From the IMG/VR virus record IMGVR_UViG_3300032224_000783, positions 1-30,633 of that record: a DNA stretch of 30,633 bases. The stretch is one strand, 5' to 3'. The stretch comes from a virus. Below, piece after piece: positions 17,801-22,908 of this stretch (position 1 is its first letter; each line of letters begins with the position of its first letter). The position numbers were made by a program, and so were the translations under genes. The notes beneath the pieces were generated by a model that saw nothing but the letters and a program-made list of their open reading frames with translations, had not been told where the DNA came from and did no database searches.

Positions 17801-18524
17801 CAGCGATGGTGGCTCTGATTACTACGCTCGTGGTATTGATGCTATTGCTAACACAGGCGCAGGCGGCGGAGGCGGTGCTTCTAACTGGAACAACGCTCCA
17901 TCAACGCTTGTAACCCACTACACAGCTTCTCGTGCAGTTAACTACGAAGCTCTCTCATCTGAATACTACAAGTGGAACCCTATCTATAATGCAACCACAA
18001 CAATTGTTGGTGGTTCAATTATGTACTCAACTAACTCACTCCGTGTAACTATTCAGGATACAGGTAACGCTAAGGTTACAACTTCATGGCAGCAGTTCCC
18101 AATTATGCCTCGCATTGCGTTGGTATTCCCTGGTGTGGCTGCACGTCTAACAACCGCTCCTGGTGGTGTTACATCTGCTCAATTCACAGGTCTACCAAAG
18201 CGTGTACGTCCAACAGTTCGTTGGAAGAACGACCGTAACCAAATTATTCGTGAAGACCGTCCAGGTTATGACATCCAGTTTGCGGGTACTTCTACAGTTA
18301 CCTACCTTGGACCAACAGGTGCAACATCAGGTTACTGGCAGACACTCAAGGCTCCTGCTAACGCATCGTTCTTCGATGTATGCTGGGAATTCCTTTACAT
18401 GGATGCAGGTGACGTTGTTGACGTTGACTTCGGCGGTTGCCAGTACTACGGTTACGAAGCATTCGGTGGAAACGGCGCAGATGGCTTTGCTATGATTCGC
18501 TGGTTCGACAAGGCAGTACTCTAG
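14856..18524 (+). CDS. Glycine-rich fibre/adhesin protein, 1222 aa
   Basis: A very large appendage protein. Residues 25-100 form a glycine-rich domain (ASGTWTAPAGVTSAQVILVG followed by poly-Gly and VTPGTTYNVTIGAGGQGG), a type known from tail fibres where Gly-rich stretches pack as polyproline-II bundles. A second Gly-rich region spans about residues 819-1013. Between them are beta-sandwich domains (for example around residues 120-215, LLVNADFDYNVQAWDT, like carbohydrate-binding folds) and three copies of a GM-ITGTGF-AGTT-type beta module. A final beta domain (residues about 1100-1222) has W and Y clusters. AAAAGGACAGG precedes the ATG. It probably contacts the host surface. Confidence 0.82.
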   Translation: MAISSSKDFIVFPNDNSGRLYINEATFTASGTWTAPAGVTSAQVILVGAGGGGGGGSRDVAGGGGAGGQVITKNITVTPGTTYNVTIGAGGQGGQGAILSTADTTNTLPGNNGSATVFGNITIANLLVNADFDYNVQAWDTNTFFRAVTGVSGQSSLTVYPNANGLSAGQYVTGTNIGGNAQIVSISGNVITVSAANTGTVQVVGSFGLSEALVRPSNVFFYNISAAGSDITTNPQTGNTPGSPYFTNLSNNILQPEIAQLEEAAILTNNYIRQYGTALSSFSITNAGVPTKLAEMVGGYAKTATAPLTSTTVTLDSTLNVYPGMYITGTGFTAGTTILSVDSATQITISATTNQLLSGSAAVISYSGAFGINGLICGTSSSTSAGAPTWVQFSTMNSTTTSNATQTVANWQGVPYLPGQAYTFSAYISTNVNISTSTPILFQIRSAGASWNAISSTSYLGGTNSGTTNSIDAGQSNGFFVRQATPATLTNYGGSFATTGTASNGSTSLTVADATGILIGMAVTGSGIQTSTVVSGLTGTLVTLSLATNAPLSGTAVTFANPAGVQMLGSNVTVGQTGWRRLSATFTTPSIASALANGVYQWGSTPQFIHPVIVFQQPSVNFWIDNIQLECGNTTTTWRPPVYREAQTMLMWSNAATGANIETTHKFVKISPSTQYSGSAYVVATGSSNQYRPTRAFIEYFDADYNSLLRTEGNNVYLPISGQRNLDQQMPNVTYPVRVVVNGATSPVTAAYARFGILNYQGAQTGSAGQVEYNIIAPQLEPASVATIYKKVDNVSYFYAGQPGQTPIVSSLGTLAAEGGGGGGTYNTYNYHWQFGMEGGNNGGHAAVGGYNSQTNAGGGAGAGGVGGNAIGYGIANQTNSLDGHRGTAALSQQVWPMRGHQGGAAVVNASTYNQYLSYYAGNGGPGVLLSGLNSGSPLGLPLGGGGGGAGWSASNSTQQANPGQGQNGGGKGAPTWLYNANSDGGSDYYARGIDAIANTGAGGGGGASNWNNAPSTLVTHYTASRAVNYEALSSEYYKWNPIYNATTTIVGGSIMYSTNSLRVTIQDTGNAKVTTSWQQFPIMPRIALVFPGVAARLTTAPGGVTSAQFTGLPKRVRPTVRWKNDRNQIIREDRPGYDIQFAGTSTVTYLGPTGATSGYWQTLKAPANASFFDVCWEFLYMDAGDVVDVDFGGCQYYGYEAFGGNGADGFAMIRWFDKAVL

Positions 18525-18536
18525 GAGGTATGACAA

Positions 18537-18824
18537 ATGGCTAAATTTGCACTTGTAGATAACAACATTATCACTCAGGTAATTATTGCTGATTCAGAGG
18601 CTGGCCTAGGTACACTAGGCCAACTCTTTGAAACAGTTCAGGTAGAAGGTTTAGAACCAGAACCTGCTCGTGGATGGGAACGCGTAGATGGCGTTTGGCA
18701 CCCACCTGTATCAAGCGACGCTGCTAAGGAAGCTTGGCATGGCGCTGGATATAATGAAAAAGAAGAAACAGAAGAAGTTAAAAAAGTAGAAGCTCCTAAA
18801 GAAGAGAAGAAGGCAGGCAAGTAA
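18537..18824 (+). CDS. Small fibre-associated protein, 95 aa
   Basis: The N-terminus (AKFALVDNNIITQVIIADS) matches the short beta motif of many small phage tail-fibre assembly proteins that begin KFALI-NN-V--V. The middle has a W-x(3)-D-G-x-W pattern (RGWERVDGVWHPP), also usual in that group. The C-terminal 25 residues are a Glu/Lys-rich tail. A strong TAGGAGGT ribosome binding site overlaps the stop of the preceding gene. The stop overlaps the next start (TAATG). Probably a fibre assembly or tip protein; confidence in the exact role is low. Confidence 0.75.
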   Translation: MAKFALVDNNIITQVIIADSEAGLGTLGQLFETVQVEGLEPEPARGWERVDGVWHPPVSSDAAKEAWHGAGYNEKEETEEVKKVEAPKEEKKAGK

Positions 18825-19207
18825 TGGCAATTTCCTCACAGCCAACAGTGTTGGCTCAGTCTAATGATGCCTACATCAATGTGGGGGTTACAGGCCGTCT
18901 TCAGATTCTTACAGGGTCAACAGGCGCTGTATCAATCAATCCTTCAAGCGGCTCTTTCATCCGTATTGCTAACCCAGTAGGTGCTGTAACAGTAACCTTT
19001 ACTGGTGTTCCAGCAGGTTATGGAACTCGCTGGCAGGTAGAAGTTGCAAACCGTGGTGCTAACGCTGTGGCTTTCAACGGTATTACTTGGGACAATGGTT
19101 CAACCCCTACTCTCGCATCAGGTACAAGCAAGTCTGTACTTAACTTCTACTCACCAGACGGTGGTACAACCATCTATGGTCGTTTAGAGTTTGCCTCACT
19201 GGCATAA
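18824..19207 (+). CDS. Small beta-rich fibre-module protein, 127 aa
   Basis: The family is not firmly recognised. The whole chain is beta-prone: VGVTGRLQILTGSTGAVSI, then FIRIANPVGAVTVTFTGVP, WQVEVANRGANAVAFNGITW, SVLNFYSPDGGTTIYGRLEF. The last part resembles C-terminal domains of phage fibre proteins in which a W-x(5)-P strand is followed by an FYS-DGGTT-YG turn. The first 15 bases of the gene are identical to those of the glycine-rich fibre gene at 14856. It closes the fibre transcript: a terminator follows 12 bases after its stop. Confidence 0.75.
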   Translation: MAISSQPTVLAQSNDAYINVGVTGRLQILTGSTGAVSINPSSGSFIRIANPVGAVTVTFTGVPAGYGTRWQVEVANRGANAVAFNGITWDNGSTPTLASGTSKSVLNFYSPDGGTTIYGRLEFASLA

Positions 19208-19219
19208 CAAATAAGACTA

Positions 19220-19260
19220 GCTCCCCACCGTCCTACGGGACTGGTGGGGCTTTTCTTTTT
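19220..19260 (+). terminator. Intrinsic terminator with UACG tetraloop closing the fibre transcript
   Basis: CCCCACC-GTCC (19223-19233) pairs with GGAC-(T bulge)-GGTGGGG (19238-19249) around the very stable tetraloop TACG (19234-19237, C(UACG)G type). TTTTCTTTTT follows at 19251-19260. One bulged base does not weaken the call. Confidence 0.92.
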
Positions 19261-19265
19261 AAGGG

Positions 19266-19271
19266 TACAAT
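19266..19271 (+). promoter_or_regulatory. Candidate -10 box for the glycosyltransferase gene
   Basis: TACAAT lies just after the terminator and six bases before the ATG at 19278, so transcription from it would start at or beside the start codon. No -35 box is seen at the usual distance. The only ribosome-binding-like motif, AAGGG at 19261-19265, is 12 bases from the ATG. Confidence 0.22.
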
Positions 19272-19277
19272 TAATAT

Positions 19278-20333
19278 ATGAAAATAGCCGTTTACACAAT
19301 CGCACTTAATGAAGCTCAGTTTGTAGAGCGCTGGTATGAGTCCTGCAAAGACGCTGACTATCTAATGATTGCCGATACTGGCTCAATGGATGGCACAGTA
19401 GAGAAGGCAAGAGAGATGGGCATCAATGTCCATGTTATCTCTATTAGACCATGGCGGTTTGATGATGCTCGTAATGCTGCTCTTGCTTTACTTCCTGATG
19501 ATATTGATATGTGTGTATCCCTAGATATGGATGAACTACTTGCTCCAGGATGGCGTAAAGAAATGGAGAAAGCTCCTAAAGGAACCACACGTATTCGCTA
19601 TAACTATACGTGGAACTTTAATCCAGACGGCACACCAGGTTTAGTGTTTGGCGGAGATAAAATTCATGCTCGTCATGGTTATCGCTGGATGCATCCAGTA
19701 CATGAGTGCTTGTATGTAGACCGTCTAGAAGAAAAAGAATACTGGTCTCAATTAGGGTTATGGCACAAGGCTGATGACACCAAATCTCGTGGGCAATACC
19801 TGCCCCTATTAAAGCTATCTATTGAAGAAGACCCATATAACGACCGCAACGCTTATTACTATGCTCGTGAGCTATTTTTTCACGGACGCTTAGAAGAGGC
19901 TAAAGTTCAATTTGAGCGTCACCTATCTTTACCTAAAGCTGTATGGAAAGCTGAACGTGCAGCATCTATGCGTTATATAGCTAAGTGTTCTGAAGATGAA
20001 GATGAGAAGCTAAAGTGGTGGAAGCTAGCTATGCAGGAAGAGCCTGGTAAGCGCGAAGCTTATGTCGAGCTGGCTCAATTTCATTATGACAAGGGACGAC
20101 TATCTGAATGCTATATGCTCTGTAAAAAAGCAATCAATATTAAAGAACGTCAATTAGACTATTTAAATGAAGCATTTGCTTGGGGCTCTATTCCATACGA
20201 CTTAGCTGCTGTGTGCGCCTACTGGTTGGGTGAACGAGATAAAGCATTGGAGCTTGGACAAAAGGCAGTAGAGCTTAGCCCTACAGATGAACGATTACTA
20301 GGTAATCTAGAGTTCTACAAACAGGGAGTCTAA
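19278..20333 (+). CDS. Family 2 glycosyltransferase with C-terminal TPR-like repeats
   Basis: This 351-residue enzyme transfers a sugar from a nucleotide sugar to an acceptor. The GT-A fold is clear: YTIALNE (residues 6-12), DTGSMDGT (33-40), RFDDARNAAL (60-69), the metal-binding DMDE (83-86), and a conserved WMHPVHE segment (137-143). Residues about 190-345 are helical repeats of TPR type (NDRNAYYYARELFFHGRLEEA, YVELAQFHYDKGRLSECY, YDLAAVCAYWLGERDKALEL), which usually bind protein acceptors. It sits between the fibre module and the neck genes; its stop overlaps the next start (TAATG). This suggests modification of virion proteins or, alternatively, of host surface glycans. The family is sure, the acceptor unknown. 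Confidence 0.92.
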   Translation: MKIAVYTIALNEAQFVERWYESCKDADYLMIADTGSMDGTVEKAREMGINVHVISIRPWRFDDARNAALALLPDDIDMCVSLDMDELLAPGWRKEMEKAPKGTTRIRYNYTWNFNPDGTPGLVFGGDKIHARHGYRWMHPVHECLYVDRLEEKEYWSQLGLWHKADDTKSRGQYLPLLKLSIEEDPYNDRNAYYYARELFFHGRLEEAKVQFERHLSLPKAVWKAERAASMRYIAKCSEDEDEKLKWWKLAMQEEPGKREAYVELAQFHYDKGRLSECYMLCKKAINIKERQLDYLNEAFAWGSIPYDLAAVCAYWLGERDKALELGQKAVELSPTDERLLGNLEFYKQGV

Positions 20334-20854
20334 TGAGAGCCCATTCCCCAGGCGGACGTTTTGATGCGGACTTTGAGACCACAGCTATTCTTAAAGCCGT
20401 TGACGTAGACCTACAACACCCAGTAGGAACAAATGTTAAGTGGTGGATTTACGATGCCGTTAATACAACAGTAGACCCTATCTACGATGTGGGTCAGGAC
20501 ATCTCATCTTCTGTAGGCGGTAGGGTTTGGACGGGGCCATATTCAGTGCCAGTAGTAAAAGCCGTTATTAAACAGGGTGAGGCTAAAACCTCTGCGGTTG
20601 GTTACTACAACTCAGATACTTTGCACCTGACTATTAATATTGAAGATGTTAAAAGCTTTGCTCCTAACATTGTTATTCGTCCTGACATCAACAACCGCGA
20701 CCGCATAGTCTGGCGTGGTCAGGTATATCGTCCTTACGCTATTCAAGAAAAAGGAATTGTGGCAGACAGATTTACCATCCTCAGCGTAGAATGTATTCAG
20801 CTGATGCCTGAAGAAATGGTCAATGACCCACAATTTGCTCAGTACGCTAACTAA
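20333..20854 (+). CDS. Probable head-tail joining (stopper-like) protein, 173 aa
   Basis: A beta-rich protein of 173 residues: after a polar N-terminus come VDVDLQHPVGTNVKWWIYD, PVVKAVIKQGEAKT, HLTINIEDV, then RDRIVWRGQVYRPYAIQEKG and FTILSVECIQLMPEEM. The late motif 'DRI-W-G--Y-P--I---G---D-FTILSV' fits small beta-barrel neck proteins that close the portal channel after packaging (SPP1 gp16 type). It overlaps the glycosyltransferase stop by one base. Its role is inferred from fold-like pattern and its place ahead of the tail genes. Confidence 0.6.
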   Translation: MRAHSPGGRFDADFETTAILKAVDVDLQHPVGTNVKWWIYDAVNTTVDPIYDVGQDISSSVGGRVWTGPYSVPVVKAVIKQGEAKTSAVGYYNSDTLHLTINIEDVKSFAPNIVIRPDINNRDRIVWRGQVYRPYAIQEKGIVADRFTILSVECIQLMPEEMVNDPQFAQYAN

Positions 20855-20863
20855 GGAGAGACC

Positions 20864-21145
20864 ATGGCAATAGTTCATATTAATAAAACAGTAGCAACTT
20901 CAGCTACCTTGCTTACAACTTTAAACACTGGCACCGAGTACACCGCAGTGTCCATTCAAAACAATGACTCAGCTTCTATCTTTATTGGTGATGCCACAGT
21001 AGCTACTACGGGAGCTAATAAAGGACACGTAGTAGCGGCAGGAGCCACCTATCAATTATGGCTTCGCGCTTCGGATGCTATTTACGCTATTTCATCTGCT
21101 GGCACGTCGGCAAACGCAGTCTCAGTTCTTTACTCACAGGTATAA
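20864..21145 (+). CDS. Small beta structural protein, 93 aa
   Basis: A short all-beta protein: VHINKTVATSATLLTTLNTG, then YTAVSIQNNDSASIFIGDATV, HVVAAGATYQLWLRASDAIY, ANAVSVLYSQV. The pattern 'V-IQN--ASIFIGD--V---G---GY---G--Y-LWL---D-IYAI' occurs in small phage virion proteins, often beside head-tail joining genes, and may be a capsid or neck decoration. A good ribosome binding site (AAGGAGAG) precedes the ATG. Exact function unknown. Confidence 0.75.
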   Translation: MAIVHINKTVATSATLLTTLNTGTEYTAVSIQNNDSASIFIGDATVATTGANKGHVVAAGATYQLWLRASDAIYAISSAGTSANAVSVLYSQV

Positions 21146-21146
21146 A

Positions 21147-21290
21147 ATGCCTTTTAAGTCAGAAGCCCAAAAAGGTTGGATGTACGCCAACCACCCACAG
21201 ATGGCAAAACAGTGGCAGGAACACACCCCTACAGGTAAGAATCTCCCTGCTAGAATTAAGAAGAAATCCACCAAGTCGAAAGGCAAATAA
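21147..21290 (+). CDS. Very small basic protein, 47 aa (phage-conserved type)
   Basis: The start MPFKSEAQKGWMYANHPQMA and the rest, EHTPTGKNLPARIKKK, follow the pattern MPFKS-AQ--WM-A-HP-MA--W--HTP-G--LP, a tiny protein that recurs in many phage genomes; its function is not known to me. The ATG at 21147 is chosen because it begins the conserved pattern and lies one base after the preceding stop. An in-frame TTG further upstream would add 24 residues that overlap the previous gene. The C-terminus is Lys-rich. It is the first of three tandem small basic genes. Confidence 0.75.
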   Translation: MPFKSEAQKGWMYANHPQMAKQWQEHTPTGKNLPARIKKKSTKSKGK

Positions 21291-21291
21291 T

Positions 21292-21459
21292 ATGTGCAAA
21301 TCATGTGGCTGCGGTTGTTCAAAGCCAAACTGTAAAGGCGCTTGCAAGAAAGGCGCTAAGAGCCTTTCACCTAAGCAAAAGAAAATTGCTGGCAAAGCTG
21401 GCGACCCAAAGAAAATCGACGCAGCTGATTTAGCTGCCCTACGAAAGAAGAAGAAATAA
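21292..21459 (+). CDS. Very small Cys-rich, Lys-rich protein, 55 aa
   Basis: The N-terminus is MCKSCGCGCSKPNCKGACKK: six cysteines in the first 18 residues, followed by a lysine-rich tail (SPKQKKIAGKAGDPKK, then ALRKKKK). The cysteine cluster could bind a metal such as zinc or an iron-sulfur cluster, and the tail could bind DNA or an acidic surface. The ATG is one base after the preceding stop; the stop overlaps the next start (TAATG). The function is unknown. A longer in-frame upstream extension overlaps two other genes and is rejected. Confidence 0.7.
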   Translation: MCKSCGCGCSKPNCKGACKKGAKSLSPKQKKIAGKAGDPKKIDAADLAALRKKKK

Positions 21460-21653
21460 TGTGCGCTACATGTGGATGCATGGGTAAGAAGAAGGCAGAT
21501 AAGAAGCAAGACGCTAAGGTTATGAGGGGCATGACTCCTGCTCAAAAGGGCAAGTTCAAGAAGGAAGATGCCAAGATGGATAAGAAGAAGCCATCAGCTA
21601 AAGCAGATGCAAAGATGGACAAAGCATTAGCAAAGAAGATTAAAAAGAAGTAA
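21459..21653 (+). CDS. Very small Cys-start, Lys-rich protein, 64 aa
   Basis: The start MCATCGCMGKKKADKKQDAK echoes the MCKSCGCGC start of the preceding gene, so the two are probably related. The remainder is almost entirely Lys, Ala, Asp and Met (AKADAKMDKALAKKIKKK), helical and very basic, resembling histone-like tails. It shares a base with the preceding stop and ends six bases before a terminator hairpin. A DNA- or capsid-interior role is conceivable; no function is known. Confidence 0.72.
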   Translation: MCATCGCMGKKKADKKQDAKVMRGMTPAQKGKFKKEDAKMDKKKPSAKADAKMDKALAKKIKKK

Positions 21654-21659
21654 GTAGTT

Positions 21660-21687
21660 GAGGGGCCGAAAGGCCCCTCTTTGCTTT
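21660..21687 (+). terminator. Intrinsic terminator with GAAA tetraloop
   Basis: GAGGGGCC (21660-21667), loop GAAA (21668-21671), GGCCCCTC (21672-21679), then TTTGCTTT. A perfect 8-bp GC-rich stem with a stable tetraloop, six bases after the stop of the small basic gene. Confidence 0.92.
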
Positions 21688-21698
21688 ATCCTTATAGG

Positions 21699-21715
21699 GA
21701 GTCCATGCGGGACTC
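21699..21715 (+). other. Small hairpin in the leader of the neck/tail transcript
   Basis: GAGTCC (21699-21704) pairs with GGACTC (21710-21715) around ATGCG. It lies in the 75-base stretch between the terminator and the next ATG, which otherwise shows no gene. It has no T run, so it is not an intrinsic terminator. It may be part of a 5' leader or chance. Confidence 0.35.
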
Positions 21716-21762
21716 AAAGCTTCACCCCTTGCGATGTACCTTGCTACCTCTATGGAGATGTT

Positions 21763-21921
21763 ATGCCCGAGAATAAAAAAGTAGACAAAGCGTCTGACAT
21801 TCAATTCCGCGAGCAGATTACTGAAAACATTCCTGGAGAAACTGCCAGTCGTTTAGTGTGGGCTGGAGCTTTAGCATCGTATGTTGTAGGGAAGAAGCTT
21901 CGTGCAAAACGAAATAAATAG
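21763..21921 (+). CDS. Small hypothetical protein, 52 aa
   Basis: The ATG at 21763 has GGAG at 21755-21758. An in-frame TTG at 21658 would start inside the terminator stem and is rejected. The N-terminal half is charged (MPENKKVDKASDIQFREQI). The second half carries a short apolar helix (RLVWAGALASYVVGKKL) followed by a basic end (RAKRNK), which might touch a membrane but is short for a full span. The 3' end overlaps the next gene by 20 bases. It opens the neck/tail transcript; function unknown. Confidence 0.6.
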   Translation: MPENKKVDKASDIQFREQITENIPGETASRLVWAGALASYVVGKKLRAKRNK

Positions 21922-22237
21922 TTCTGACGAACTAGCCTCTATGTACGCCAAGTCGGCTGCCAAAGAACTTACCTTGGAGCTACGAGACATGGCGGTTGAT
22001 GCTGGCTGGCCTGCTGACGTAGCTAGCTCCCTTTCCGTTGTTTTAACTGACGGCACTTTAAATATAGATTACCCAGAAGAGATGGACCAACGCATCCAAA
22101 ATCTGGAGTACGGCAGCTTTCAAAAGCCCCCTATGTCTGTAATGCGTAAGTTTATGTATCGCACCGAAAAGGTGACCTCTCAGATTTTAGGTGGAGAAGT
22201 TCTTGATAACCTTATTATGGAAGCAGAGGTGTTCTAA
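21902..22237 (+). CDS. Probable neck/tail completion protein, 111 aa
   Basis: The start is GTG at 21902, within the end of the previous gene. The first part is helical (DELASMYAKSAAKELTLELR), then comes GWPADVASSLSVVLTDGTLNIDYP, which looks like a helix and beta hairpin, then a helical end. Its place (directly before a tail terminator-like gene and the sheath) and size match HK97 gp10-like neck proteins, but sequence evidence is weak. The stop overlaps the next start (TAATG). Confidence 0.6.
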   Translation: MQNEINSSDELASMYAKSAAKELTLELRDMAVDAGWPADVASSLSVVLTDGTLNIDYPEEMDQRIQNLEYGSFQKPPMSVMRKFMYRTEKVTSQILGGEVLDNLIMEAEVF

Positions 22238-22869
22238 TGGGCGACCCATTTATCATTGCAGAAGACCTTGCTTTAAAAACCCACCTTGCTGGAATGACGG
22301 TAGGGGATGAGAAGAACACAGCTCGTCCAGTAAAAATTTGGTTTGGGTATCCAGACGTTGAAATTAGAGCTCAAGAATTTCCATTTGTAACTATTGATTT
22401 AATTGACATAGTTCCTGCTGGGGACCGACAAACTTCTGGAAGAATGTCTGACCCAGATTATCGTGGAACCATAGCTCCAGAAGCTGGTGTTACTTATGTT
22501 TTTGATATTCCAGTTGCATACGACCTTGTTTACCAAGTGACTACATATGCGCGTAACCCACGTCATGATAGAGCAATCCTTTATCAGATGTTTAATAAGT
22601 TTCCATCTAAGTTCGGAAAGTTAGCCGTGCCTAATCAAATTGGTACAGAGACTGGCTATCGTTCTATGTTCGTTGATGGATTTGTAAAGCGTGATGCAGT
22701 GGATGGCGAAACAGGTAATCGCCGTACTCTTCGTAACGTTTATACAGTGAGAGTTGTTAGTGAGATGACACCAGCAGTAGCGGTTAATAGACTGTCTAGT
22801 GTTGAGTCTATTTTCATTAACATTCCTGAAAACAATACGTATATCCCTTCCGTCTACGAAATCTTGTAA
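22237..22869 (+). CDS. Probable tail terminator/completion protein, 210 aa
   Basis: This protein of 210 residues has FPFVTIDLIDIVPAGDRQ, then VTYVFDIPVAYDLVYQVTTYAR followed by a helix (RHDRAILYQMFNKFPSKFG), and ends with a beta region (LRNVYTVRVVSEM). The combination 'P-V-I-L', 'P-AYDL-YQ---ya' and a helix of the type 'r---L--ml--ifp' is typical of the ring protein that caps the tail tube at the head end. The position immediately before the sheath gene fits. No strong ribosome binding site is seen; it is translationally coupled to the gene before. Confidence 0.7.
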   Translation: MGDPFIIAEDLALKTHLAGMTVGDEKNTARPVKIWFGYPDVEIRAQEFPFVTIDLIDIVPAGDRQTSGRMSDPDYRGTIAPEAGVTYVFDIPVAYDLVYQVTTYARNPRHDRAILYQMFNKFPSKFGKLAVPNQIGTETGYRSMFVDGFVKRDAVDGETGNRRTLRNVYTVRVVSEMTPAVAVNRLSSVESIFINIPENNTYIPSVYEIL

Positions 22870-22908
22870 TAAATGTTTTTATTGTCTAACTCAAAGGAGA
22901 TTATTTAA

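Noticed and set aside
21058-21291. Upstream-extended starts for the small Cys-rich protein and the 47-aa protein
   Set aside because: The extensions lie within preceding genes in other frames and would add unrelated residues before conserved-looking starts.
21159-21545. Minus-strand frame of 128 codons opposite the small basic genes
   Set aside because: Its composition is that expected from the complement of Lys-rich codons; the + strand has tightly coupled starts and matching patterns.
21658-21762. TTG at 21658 as start of the 52-aa neck-region protein
   Set aside because: It lies at the base of a strong terminator hairpin, has no ribosome binding site, and the added residues look like translated non-coding sequence.
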